Shown: positions 34,561 to 45,280 of the stretch, piece after piece | How the letters are laid out: every line of letters begins with the position of its first letter | Position numbering within the stretch: the stretch's first letter is position 1 | Made by a program: the position numbers and the translations under genes | Origin: Silene conica | Taxonomy: Eukaryota; Streptophyta; Magnoliopsida; Caryophyllales; Caryophyllaceae | DNA: 64,000 bases | Direction of reading: 5' to 3' | Assembly (NCBI GenBank): GCA_029255685.2 | Contig: CM055313.2 | Location: 72,208,641-72,272,640, forward strand | Notes under the pieces: model-generated | Databases searched by the model: none | The model's input: only the letters and a program-made list of their open reading frames with translations | Told to the model about the DNA's origin: nothing

Positions 34561-36450
34561 GGGTAGTAGAACCCCCCGGTCTCCCTTTGGGGTTTTCTCG
34601 AACATGAGGTGGACAAATATCCTCGTCTTTCGGATGGAGACCATCTCGCAATTTCTCAATGATTATCGGTCTCTTCGTCGGGTCACTACCTCTAGCTTCC
34701 GCTATAAGCGCCTCCAACTCATCAGCGTCGGTCTTTGGCATTTGTTCGGGAGTGTCGTATTCCAAAGCCCTCCAAAACGAGTGCACGTCGTCAAGATGGA
34801 CCCTCCTACCCTTTCTTTGCAACTGAATCAAAATGCAAGCACAAGGTAACCCATGAGTAACCCGTAGCACACATCCACAGTGTTCTTCCAGCCCGTTCCC
34901 CAGCTCAATCCCTCTCTCAATCTCAGCTTCCATGATCTTAATGGCTTTGGAAGACACATGTCCTCGCAATAAGGAAAATACCCGATCCGCACTTACAAGC
35001 TTGCTCCTCGATACTTCTAACTCATGTCTAATCTTCGAGTGTTGAGCTTCAAGCATGGAGTGAATACGAGCCCACATAGTATCAAGGTTTAAGTTATGAC
35101 TTTTCAACCAAGACTTCAAAAGGGAATGAGAGGACTCTACCCGGGAAGTGACCGTGTTACCGAGGTGGAAGTACTGGTTTGTATACAAAGCAACGAACTT
35201 CTTCTTGTATTTACCCCATGTTCTGATGACATAACCAGCCAACACTCCCCAGTTTTCACAAAAAGAATCTCCTGCACTCCCAAACTCAGCAACGGTGGAT
35301 GCATTGATCACGCGGTACCAACCGATTTCTTTAGTATGCATGATCATATCTTTGTACCAAACCAAATTCTTCGAATTTAGTGCTTCTTTCTCCACGGCGC
35401 GGTTCAAATGCCAACGACACAAAATGTGAGGAGTGTCCGGATAGAGGGACTCATTAGCGCCGATCAAACCCAACTCTCGATCAATGACAAGGGCAGGCAT
35501 AGGTGAACCCGTGCAGCTAAGTAGCTCCTCTAATCTCCCGAACATCCACCCATAATCGGTTTCGTTTTCTGATAGAAGGAGCACAGTGGCAATTAAGAAG
35601 GAGTAGGAACCACAAGGTGTTACGTCAACGACCTCAACAAGTGCAATCTTGTAAACGTTGGTCTTGTACGTCGAGTTGATAAGAGCCACATGTGGGTAAG
35701 CACGGAAGAGTTTGACGGCTTCTGGATGAGACATAAACACATGACATAGCTCCTTTGAATCGGGATCTGATTTGTGCCACTCCACATAATTAGCAGCAAC
35801 TGCTACAGCCAACAGTTGTTGAGTGGGATTCTGCGTTCCTCTCATCTCACGCCGAACCTTGTTTGCCTCGCTATAAATTTGCCCGCTTGTAGGTTGGGGT
35901 TTATCTGGGGTTCTTTGATGAAGACCGTTTTTGATATCTCTCGGCGGAATCGATGCCCGGACTTGTTGCCTCACGAAATCTTTCTCTTGGGCATCCAAAC
36001 CAGCAAAATGTCTATCCCCATCTTTGTAGTTTGTTACTTCGTGGTTGTGATATCCACCCTTCTCCGAAGTCAGAATGTACCAAACAATCATCTGCTTCCC
36101 ATTTAGATCATCGACGTAGTCCTGCACAGCTCGAACCCTAAACAAACAATCGCACTTAGCCGTCCCTCTCTTACTAGGCTTCTCGGGTTTCTCGGGATCG
36201 ATCTTCTTTCTGGTTCGGTCGTATCTTGAACAACGAAAGTATGACCCAAGCAACTCCGGTTGTCTACGACTTTTGGCCCCATTTGTGGCTTTTACTAAGG
36301 CAAAACCGTTATCAAAAGCTATTTTCTGAGCCCATTCAAACGCCGAATCCCGACTGTCAAAAATATGTATCTGGCTCAAATAGGCGGTTGTAATTAACAT
36401 CATTTCCACCAAACTCCTCAAACGAATCCTGTTAACACGTAAAATTAGTA
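34550..36450 (-). pseudogene. MULE transposase, FAR1-like, with SWIM zinc finger
   Basis: N-terminus: FAR1-type zinc region (FDSRDSAFEWAQK, FRCSRYD, KCDCLFRVR, YHNHEV). Core: MULE domain with INSTYKTNVYK, LVIDRELGLI and VESSHSLLK. Then a SWIM finger (CGCVLRVTHGLPCACI). The first catalytic Asp, usual in D(S/A/C)TYKTN, is Asn here (codon 35675-35677), so cleavage is probably lost. The frame opens without an ATG near 36421, and other-frame sequence just upstream (EEFGGNDVNYN and FEPDTYF) looks like the missing N-terminus, so a shift there is likely. It normally cuts the element ends in the nucleus. Confidence 0.82.
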
Positions 36451-36504
36451 ATAATTAGATTATAAAATATTAAAAAACCTAAATTTATGTTAAAAACTTA
36501 ATAA

Positions 36505-36865
36505 AAAGACGGAAAACAAAGGGACTTGAAAAGTACACGTCCAAGCCACAAGGGGACGTGAACAGTACACGTCCAAACCATGGAGGGACGTGTACTGTGC
36601 ACGTCTGGCTCCAGCAAGGACGTGTGAATCACACGTTTAAGTCCATTGAGGATGTGCGATTTACACGTCTAAACCACTGTGGACGTGAAAAATTCACGTC
36701 TTGGTCCAACATGGACGTTGGTTTCCCACGTCCTCGTCCATGAGGGACATTAAAAATTCCCGTCCTCACCAAGTAGGGACGTGTACTGTTCACGTCCCCC
36801 TCCATTGGGGACGTTGAATCTACACGTCCTCACCAAGTAGGGATGTTGATTTTTCAAGTCTATAT
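36505..36865 (+). repeat. MULE right subterminal hairpin array
   Basis: About nine units of GGACGTG - spacer - CACGTCC type, for example near 36554-36575, 36587-36607, 36619-36640, 36681-36702 and 36777-36800. Same design as 27838-28160 at the left end. Confidence 0.75.
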
Positions 36866-37214
36866 GTAAAATAAGTTGTGTAATGCAAAATTTCGATCCT
36901 ATAGTGTGTCGTATTCAATGGCTTCAACATGTAATTCAACCTAGTATGAACTAAATGGCTTAAACATGTAATTCAATAAATAATAATTCAAATGAAAATA
37001 GATTTTTAGTAACTTAACGATGAATCGTTGTTTGACATTGAATCGTTGTCGTTGTTTGATGTTGTTGTTCGTTGTTGAAACCGATTTTTTTTAATTGTTG
37101 TTTTTATTTGGGAGAAAATGTTGTAGAGAGAGAGAGAGAGAGAGATGAAGGGTAGTGATGGTATTTTTTATAAAAAAACGTCACGATTTGTTACAAATCG
37201 TCGACGACGTTTCG

Positions 37215-37736
37215 CAATTAAGATGGATAATTATTATAAATTAGTTAATGAAATAAGCTCATTAATCAATTAAGCACGCAAAATCGAGTCAGAATAAGTT
37301 ATTAAGACGGGGCTAAATAGGACGATATCAACGGTGTAAAACGGACAAATTAAGTTGGAGGAAAAGACAATGATGTGGTCATTGGCTTGAGGGAAGATTG
37401 TTGTAGCCAACGAAGTTTCATATGTAAAAAAATGAATAGTCATGCCTTATTTATCCGAGACCAACACTCTATTAATATGAAACATTTTAGGAAGGAATAC
37501 AAAACTAATATGTGCAAGCTCAGCCTAAAGCGAACAATGACAACATATATTTGTTATTATGATTGGAAATTTGAAATAGGAGAAACAAAATCATTGTTAA
37601 AGTTTGTATAAATTGTACTTGTTGAATTTTGCTTCTCATGATATTGAATTGCCTTAATCTTGTTATGTATATTTAACGTTAGCACTCGAATATTTATTTG
37701 AGTTAAATTGGGTTTCAAGCGAGTATAGTCTGAATA
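37215..37736 (+). repeat. Direct repeat R', right copy
   Basis: Partner of 26713-27234. Starts CAATTAAGATGG two bases after the MULE right terminal repeat and ends near GTCTGAATA. About 3 % different from the left copy by eye. Confidence 0.85.
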
Positions 37737-37880
37737 TATAGCTAGGAAGTGTTTTACTTATTCTCTTTTCAATCTTTAATTTCAACCGTTTATGAACTTA
37801 TAAGTCAACCTTTTGTTTGTCGGTATTTAAGAAAAATGAAAAAAAGATCAAAAAATTTCAAATTTATACCTTACCCTGTA

Positions 37881-38234
37881 AGGGTAACATTATTGAGAGT
37901 CTTGAGACAAGACTTTCTTAAGTCTTAAGACAAGACTCCCTCAATTTTACCAATAATCTACCCGAGTCTTGAGGAAAGTCTTAAGTCGAGTCTTGAAAAT
38001 CCAAGACTCTCCTTAAGACTTTGGTGGGTCTTGACCCCTCTAAAGTAGTTTAATAAGTATGTAAAAAGAAAAAGTAAAATGGAAAAGTAGAGTCTGAGTT
38101 GAGTCTGACGGATAATGTATAAAGTTTTGGGTGAGTCTGAGGTGAGTCTGAACAATAAAAAAATAATAAAAATTAGTGAAAATCTGATATGGCAGAGTCT
38201 TAAGACTTTGGGGAGTTACGAATAATGTTACCCT
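37881..38234. mobile_element. MITE with AGGGTAACATTATT ends
   Basis: 354 bp with a perfect 14-bp terminal inverted repeat AGGGTAACATTATT (37881-37894, 38221-38234). Repeated AGTCTTAAGACT-like words fill both flanks of the interior, and GAGTCTGAGTTGAGTCTGA-type repeats the middle. No coding. Flanks (TACCCTG, CCCTGAG) do not give a clean duplication. Confidence 0.65.
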
Positions 38235-38730
38235 GAGGGTCTTCGTCCAGCCACATTCACATGCAACAAAAGCAACTCCCAAGCATGTAAGAATGGACCA
38301 AAACCATGTCAAATTTGTTAAAAGATTAAAAATTATAAAAGTCAACATGTAAAAAGTCAAACATTAAAAGTCAAAGCATATTTTATGTGGGCGTCAGTGC
38401 ATACAGTTCTGTCCTCCCCCTCACTACTCCATCTGTGTATTCTTTATTTTATTTTATTATTATTAAAAAAAGTCAACACCGATACAAATATAATATAAAC
38501 ATATTGCACCTGGATCTTGTCAACCATTCACACGAATGCTAATATTTGAAAACACAGATTAGTTTCCAAACTCCGTCGGCTTTGATTAATTGGTTTGATT
38601 ACATCAAACCAAATTTTTTTAATCACGGTGATATCCATCAGAAGTTAATTTCTCATTTTAATTCGATTGTGTTTTTCATTTGTTGCACCACTATAGGAAC
38701 TTATAAATCTAAGCGACAATTCTACCGATG
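38235..38730 (+). other. Intergenic, nothing recognised
   Basis: AT-rich single-copy-looking DNA. No gene, RNA or repeat end seen. Confidence 0.6.
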
Positions 38731-39839
38731 CTAGTTTTTAACCCGTACCCTATTTCTTTTATAATGATAATTATTAAAACACGTGCATAAAAATTGTGAG
38801 TGTTTAAAGTTTACACATGTTTTAAATTTGTTAAAAAATGCACGAATACGGTGTTCAAATATGATAACAATTTTTTTTAAATCTACTCATTTTAGTGGAT
38901 AAACTCAATATCCGTGATGAATTACTTTAGAGTAATGTTAACGGAATGATACAAATTCTACTTAACAGCGTTTTATAGTTCATTTATTATTTTGTTAACT
39001 TTTTGTAGATCTCATTTTTAAAATTGAAATTAAAACAGTATTATTTATTAACATTTTTTGTTGAAAACTATTTCTTATTAAAAAGAATTAGTCAAATTTA
39101 GTAATATCTCGAAAATTTACTATTATGATGGCCAAAATGTTAGAATTAAAACATTGTAAAAATAATAGAATAACGTTATTTGCTTTACCATTTTTTTTAT
39201 CATTTATATTTTCATAGTTTAATAATGTTTTTTGTTCATCTTTTTATTTTATTTTTTTATAAGTGATAGACTATATGGACTATTAGGATTTTGCATTTTC
39301 ATATCGTATTATTTATCCAATATAAATGGAATTGAGGATGGTGATTCATTGAAGTTTTGGATTGATTATTCGATAACACGAAAAAATTCTAGTAACAAAA
39401 TTGGTTTTTCATAAATTAATCCCATATTTTTTATGGTGGGTCCTACTTTTATTTAAAAATAAAAAATAAAAGAAAATTAATGTGTTGATGTGGACGCACA
39501 AAATTGCACGAAATGTTCTTGTATTAATGTAGATAAGATTGTCTAATAATGTTCATCTTTTTATTTTATTTTTCTATTATTGATAGACTATATGGACTAT
39601 TGGAAAAATTTGGCATTTTCATATTGTATTATTTATGCAGTATAAATGAAATGAGGATGGTGGTATATTGAAGTTTTGTATTGCTTATCCGATAAAATTC
39701 TATTAACAAAGTTAGTTTTTTATAAATTAATCACATATTTTTTGTGGTGGGTCTTACTTTTATTTATAAATAAAAAATAAAATAAATGTGATGACGTGGA
39801 CGCACGAAATTGCACGAAATGTTCTTATATTAATATAGA
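38731..39839 (-). mobile_element. Helitron remnant with duplicated 5' region
   Basis: On the minus strand the 3' end reads GGGTTAAAAACTAG (CTAG at 38731-38734 on plus). The 5' end reads TCTATATTAATATAAG (at 39839). Helitrons start TC and end CTRR near a hairpin; the hairpin here is weak. The segment 39220-39533 is repeated at 39548-39839, and the first copy also ends in a TCTACATTAATAC terminus at 39533. Either one element with a tandem duplication or two overlapping copies. Confidence 0.55.
39220..39839. repeat. Tandem duplication, about 300 bp
   Basis: Two diverged copies share TTGTTCATCTTTTTATTTTA-like starts, ACTATATGGACTATT, GATGGTG and ends GTGGACGCACNAAATTGCACG. The related ending recurs at 42445-42496 in the second Helitron. 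Confidence 0.8.
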
Positions 39840-40325
39840 TAAAATATGAATAATATCTACAATTTAGAATCGATTAGATTACATTTATGAATAATTTTTC
39901 TTCGTCTCAACTGATCTAATTATACATGTATAATAATTCAAATTTACACTGCATGTTAAAAGTTCGTTTTCCTTCTACTTAGAGATTTATTTGGTTCCAA
40001 TTGATTGTATGAAGGCTTTAGTTTCTTGAGCCTAGCTCCACCATTTTTCTTCAAACAAGAAGTCATGATAATTGAAAAACAATTGATTATATATGTTTTA
40101 GAAATCCATCTCGCGTATTTTCAGTAAAATATACAACCAAATTGACAAAAGAGGCAGGCATCAAATAAATTAAAGATGTAATAGAAAAACTCTTTGAACC
40201 GTTAACAATCCTTGTCATTTCTCACAAAAAATAACACAAATAAATATTCACCCCTTAATAACTTGACTTGTTAACTAACTTAAATTAGTGAATATCAGTA
40301 TTTACTATTGATACATTATTTACTT
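39840..40325 (+). other. Intergenic, nothing recognised
   Basis: AT-rich, no gene. Its last nine bases (TATTTACTT, 40317-40325) are the left target duplication of the next element. Confidence 0.6.
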
Positions 40326-41475
40326 GGGTTATTTAATGTCAATACTCTGAACTATGAGGTCCTTCCCAAAATACTCTGAACTATGTTTTAACTCAAATTA
40401 CTATGCACTAATACACCCTCTATCCTTGAACAGAAATACCAAATTTTTTACCTGTTTGAGCAGGTAACTATTATAAAATGACGAACTTACCCTTTCCCAC
40501 CCCTTACCTTCTTAGTTTTCAGTCACAACGACTACTTTCCTCCATTAAACTCCTTCCTCATTTCCTCCATTAAATTTTCTTCATTAAAATCCTTCATCAT
40601 GTCCTACAATATATTCCATCAATGAAGTGCTCATCATCTTCCTACATGGAGTCTGCTTCAAAGCCCTCTACTATGATATTTTGCAAACACAATTATGAAG
40701 AGGTTTTGAAGACTATTGGTAAAGGATGACAAGTTGGGAAAAAATTCTATGGCTGTCCTCTTTGGCCTGTAAGTCCCTTTATTTTGTTGTTTATTTTTTC
40801 AATTAATTGATTTAAAAACTGGTTTTCATTATAATTAATTTGGGTTTGAATAAAAGTTAGGGTTTCGTAACTAATTTGGGTTTGAATAAAATCTGGGTTT
40901 GAAATAAAATCTGGGTTTAAATGTTGTTTTCTTTTTGTTTTCATTTTGCAGAATGGTTGTGGTTTTTTCGTGTTGCAGGAAGAGTTGCAGAACAGAAGTG
41001 TGAGCTGCCAACAACAGACCAACTAAAGTATAAATGAAAGCAATTCAACAATTAAAATCAATCAAACATAAGGAAAAAGGGTAAACTTACCTAATTCATC
41101 GTGCAATCAATTTGGGGCAAAACAGATTAAACTTCGTCTTCAATGGCGTTATCAATCACTGCATATAAATGAACTTGAAGAAGAGAAGATGTTAATTGAA
41201 GAGCAACAATGGAAGAGAAGAGGTTAATTGAAGTAAAAATGGCGAAATTACTTTGACAGTGAAAGGGGAAGAGAGGATGAAAAATTGAAGTCAGAATTGA
41301 AATTAGGGTAAATTGTAAAGTTTAAGTCAAAGGAAACCGGTGGAACAGGTTACCCTTCCACCTGTTTCATTACGAGATAAATGATACATTAGTGCATAGT
41401 AATTTGAGTTAAAACATAGTTCAGAGTATTTTGAGAAGGACCCCAATAGTTCAGAGTATTGACATTAAATAACTC
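40326..41475 (+). mobile_element. Non-autonomous MULE carrying a GRF zinc-finger gene copy
   Basis: 1150 bp. Terminal inverted repeats of about 85 bp: left G-GGTTATTTAATGTCAATAC... and right the complement, sharing two ACTCTGAACTAT words. A perfect 9-bp duplication TATTTACTT (40317-40325, 41476-41484) marks Mutator-type insertion. No transposase. The interior holds a spliced-type gene fragment (40622-41026). The form is that of a Pack-MULE. GRF-finger genes are common in plant transposons, so capture of a host gene is not certain. Confidence 0.88.
40622..41026 (+). pseudogene. GRF-type zinc finger gene fragment in the MULE
   Basis: Exon 1 (40622-40768) starts MKCSSSSYMESASK and contains FCKHNYEEVLKTIGKG, then a TGA (40727-40729), then GKKFYGCPLWP. 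An intron with GT (40769) and AG (40951) follows. Exon 2 (40952-41026) reads NGCGFFVLQEELQ and stops. The Cys/His pattern with GxxFYGCP and CGFF is the GRF zinc finger (PF06839), which occurs in nucleic-acid enzymes and many plant transposons. The intron keeps the frame. One stop in the first exon makes it a pseudogene unless the stop is bypassed. Confidence 0.7.
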
Positions 41476-41505
41476 TATTTACTTTATTTTTATTTTAGGG
41501 GAATA

Positions 41506-42496
41506 CTAGTTTTATACCCGTGCAAATTGCACGGGTATGCAGTTTTATTAATTGTTATTATCATATAAATAGACATGAATAAGTTTTTTTTGAGGGTTGA
41601 CATATTTTTTATACAACCTTTTTAAGATTAATATACACCAATAGGTAATAATAAAAATATTAATTTAAAAACGTTATCTCGAATGTGTGTGAATTTTTTT
41701 TCTTTTAATGACAGGTAAAATGTATGACCTTATGAAGATATGCATCTCGATCATTAGTATGATATGGGGTATATAAACTTGCAGAAAGAAAAAAAAAATC
41801 GACCAAAAAAACCAACTGAATACGCTAAAAAATAACATCTTTGTTCAATGGCAACTCAAAAACCCGACCCAATAATAACCCTCAGAACTCATGAGTCATA
41901 ATAATATTCACAACAAAACTGCATATAATCGGATTCATAAATTATTTTATTTATTCCAAGTCTTATTCAAAACCTTTTTTTCAATTTGAAGAGTCGTGAA
42001 TCTTGTGATTTATTGATAGTAATATATTGACGTGGTATACTGAATTTATCAATTTTTATGTAATATTTAAAAAGTATAGAGTATAATTTTAAAAAAACAC
42101 TATAATTGCCATACTAATAATAATTAATATTGCATTGTTTTAACAAAATATTGTATCTATCTTTATTTTTTGTATTGTTGTCAATAAATTGTACTTAATT
42201 GACATTTAGTTGATGGAGCAAAATTTATTTATTTATTTGTTTAATTCTCATTATTATTTTGATAATATATTTTTATTCGATTGATTCATATTTTATAAAA
42301 AAAAATCAAAATGCAAATAATAGTTGCCAAATTTGAGGAATGACAAATAACGTAAATTGCGGTTGCGTCTACAACTTTTTTTCTTTTAATTATTTAAATT
42401 TTCTTCAACGGACCCTACCACTATTGCAAATAATATGTTGGTGTAGGATGATGTGGATGCACCAAATTGCTTGAAATGATTTTATTTTAATATAGA
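41506..42496 (-). mobile_element. Helitron, non-autonomous
   Basis: 991 bp on the minus strand. 5' end TCTATATTAAAATAAAATC (42496 downward) and 3' end GGGTATAAAACTAG (to 41506). A perfect hairpin ACCCGTGCAA / TTGCACGGGT (41516-41536) lies six bases from the CTAG terminus. It is inserted between A and T as Helitrons do. No helicase coding; the interior is AT-rich. The TRIM at 42500 was inserted at its 5' edge. Confidence 0.8.
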
Positions 42497-42499
42497 TAA

Positions 42500-43124
42500 T
42501 GTTGAGGTCTCTTCCCATATGTGTGTGAGGAGCATTGTCCCACATTGGTAGAATTATAGTGAAGGGACTAGCTTATAAGTAAGTGGGTTACTCCTCATAT
42601 CACCAATTGGTTTTAGGATGGAACCTCACTTGCTTATGGGTCGGTCTCATGCACCGAATTCTATAAGCCCGCTGCGGGGAACTTAACAAGTGGTATCAGA
42701 GCCGACGGTTCGGCTTGGGACCGCAAGGTGCGATGTGGTGACGGTGCTCGAGATGGCGCAGAGTAGCGTCGTGGTTGCGGAGTAGCACCACCGTTGGACT
42801 CCTCCCTTGGTTGACCAGAGATGCGGAGTAGCATCGTGCGGAGTAGCCTGGTCGGCCCGACACGGGGTTGTGTCGGGTGCGGAGTAGCGCCAAGTGAGGG
42901 GGAGTTTCGCGCACACACATGTGAAAGGGGGAGATTGTTGAGGTCTCTTCCCATATGTGTATGAGGAGCATTGTCCCACATCGGTAGAATTATAGTGAAG
43001 GGACTAGCTTATAAGTAAGTGGGCTACTCCTCCTATCACCAATTTGTTTTAGGATGGAACCTCACTTGCTTATGGGCCGGTCTCATGCACCGAATTCTAT
43101 AAGTCCGCTGCGGGGAACTTTACA
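42500..43124 (+). mobile_element. TRIM (miniature LTR element)
   Basis: 189-bp direct repeats (42500-42688, 42936-43124) starting TGTTGAGGTCTC and ending in ACA, a TGGTATCAGAGC primer site (42691-42702), a purine tract (AAAGGGGGAGAT, 42924-42935) and a 5-bp duplication GATAA (42495-42499, 43125-43129). The 247-bp interior has no gene; it holds repeated GCGGAGTAGC words. Looks whole. The two repeats differ at about seven sites by eye, so the insertion is not very recent. It overlaps the terminal GA of the Helitron. Confidence 0.93.
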
Positions 43125-44542
43125 GATAAGATAAGAGGTGAACATGTAAACCTTACATGAATAATACGAGGCGTTTATACGGTCTTAGTCTCTAACATGG
43201 GCGGATTTATAGGGGGTGATCGGGTGAACCCTCACCCCCATTAATCTTAAAAGGGAAACGGTATATGTTTATTTTTGTATTTATATTTCATCAAAGTTTA
43301 GTGGTTTAGTGGTAGAAATATTCTTCCACCTTTATAGCAACCCAAGTTCAAGCCTTTATAATTAAAATGTTCTTAGAAAGGATTGAACCCACATCATCCT
43401 ACTAAACCACCATGACAATAATATAGTTATATTTTAAAGAAGCGTAGCGAAATCATATTTAAAAATAAATGGTATAATTTTTTGTTAAAAATGGTGTATC
43501 TTTAAAATATCGTACAAGGCTCTCGAATATTAGGGACGACTCTGATTCGAGTAATTATATTTGGTCTATTTTATGTAATTTTATCAAATACCATATTCCG
43601 TAAATTCCAGACCCGTCACTGATCTTTGAGTATCCACAATCCATGTAGCAATACGTCCTCTTAGAGTAACCAAAACATCTTTGCTAATCCATCATATAGG
43701 CCGTCAAACATAAGAAAATGGTAATTGGCTTTAACAAATAAAATAAATGTATATGTAAATACAAGCAATAGAGTTAAAAGGAATAATACAAAAGAAATGC
43801 CAAAGCAACATTGTAATCAACATGTCGTTACATTCTAAGACCATTACACAAAGCTGGCCAAGGCCACTACCGAATGCATTGACAATTGACAAATGACAAT
43901 TGACATCAACATCTACTCCATTATAATTCATATAATCAATTTTTATACCCAACGCAAAAACATATATGATTATTTTATGGTTAAATATAATTATAATGAT
44001 ATAGTTAGTGTTTCAGCTCATGATCAATAATTTTATTTTTCAATAATTTAATATTTAGCTGTAAAATAATTATAATTCTCGAATTATTACTTCGAACCAA
44101 ATGTTTCATCTGAAGTCAGACTAACTAATTTTTAAAATATAGTTAGTACTTTTTAGGTCTGAATTTTGCAAATCTTCCCACTAACTCTCTTTTCTCCTTA
44201 TTTCCATCCAACTATTTTTGTCATCCATCAGAAACTCTTTTGATTAGGTCTTCTAAAAGATGATATCTTAATAAACTTGTTAAAAAAAACCAATTACGAA
44301 TGAATGAAAAAATAGTATAAAAAGTGATAAAATGAGTACGAATATTGTAAATTGAGATATTACTAACAATGGTTACAATAAAAGATAAAATAGGTACAAT
44401 AATTATGAAAAATTATACCAAATGAAAGAAACATTTTGAACCAAAATCAATAATAAAAGGGATACCAAAAATATATAAATGGGTACAACATACAAAAGTA
44501 ATTTTTCATTAGCTTGGGTAGAGACTGTTTCTCCAAAGTTTT
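43125..44542 (+). other. Intergenic, degraded repeat-like
   Basis: No gene. The stretch with GGGCGGATTTATAGGGGGTG (43200) and CCAGACCCGTCACTGA (43608) resembles a common degraded plant transposon, but I cannot define ends. The rest is AT-rich. Confidence 0.4.
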
Positions 44543-45280
44543 AGGAGTCGTTTGGTTGCCCCTTAAAAAGTAAAAACACATACTTAAATCCCATGATGTG
44601 AGATTTGAGGCTCTTGTTTGGTTATCCATTTTTTAAAAAAAAATTGGGGAATCTAGAGTTTCATAGAAATTTGAATTCCTACATCATGTGAGAGGTGGCT
44701 TACCAACCGCTCGAGGTCATTCTAAGTTCCTGTGTTTTTTATAATTAATATTTACTATTCTACCCTTATTAAAACCACACCCTTTTTATTTTCTACTTCC
44801 TCTGCCGTCATCTCTACACAACTTTGTTTCCTCTACAATTTTCATCTACACAGTTTTTTTCCTCTGTAATTTTCCATTATCTCGTTAATTTATTTTTACT
44901 TATATCTGAACTGGAGAAATAACTGGGATTGTGTGATAAACTTGGTTGAGCATACACATATTATCAAATAATCGACCTAATGCCAACATAGAATAAAATA
45001 TCGTGAATTCTCGTTATTGTGATAAACTTGTGTACCGTGTACCATTTTAGCTAACCTTGTATGTTGTATACAAGAGTAAAATAGTATTTAAAACAAAAAA
45101 ACACAGAAATTGAGTTATCCAACCAAACACCATGTAGAAATTTATATCATGGGAAAAGTCAATTCTTATATGACAACCAAACAACTTTTTGTATTTCCCA
45201 TGAATTAAATGTGAGAACTTAATTCATGTGATTTTCTACTTGACACATGAAATTAATTCTTAGATGAACCAAACAACCTT
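44543..45280. mobile_element. Tourist-like or hAT-like MITE, ends approximate
   Basis: Left GGAGTCGTTTGGTT and right AACCAAACAACCTT are an imperfect inverted pair of the GTTTGGTT class. TTA or TAG at both edges could be the 3-bp duplication of PIF/Harbinger elements. The interior repeats AACCAAAC and CATGTGA words. No coding. Confidence 0.5.

Larger units (their letters stand above)
27245..37212. mobile_element. 10-kb Mutator-like element with mobile-domain and OTU genes
   Basis: Ends are inverted repeats of about 38 bp: AAACGTCGTCGACG...AACAAATCGT at 27245 and its complement ending at 37212, with a one-base gap and a few mismatches. Subterminal hairpin arrays occur at both ends. Plus-strand cargo: a plant-mobile-domain gene (28416-32827). 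Minus-strand cargo: transposase and OTU region (36450-33749) and a small ORF (33534-33055). A solo LTR interrupts it. No simple 9-bp duplication is visible; the 522-bp repeats R and R' abut the ends. Reading-frame damage and a lost catalytic residue suggest it is inactive. Confidence 0.8.

Noticed and set aside
42661-42981. Minus-strand frames in the TRIM interior
   Set aside because: Low-complexity products of the GCGGAGTAGC repeats in a non-coding miniature element.
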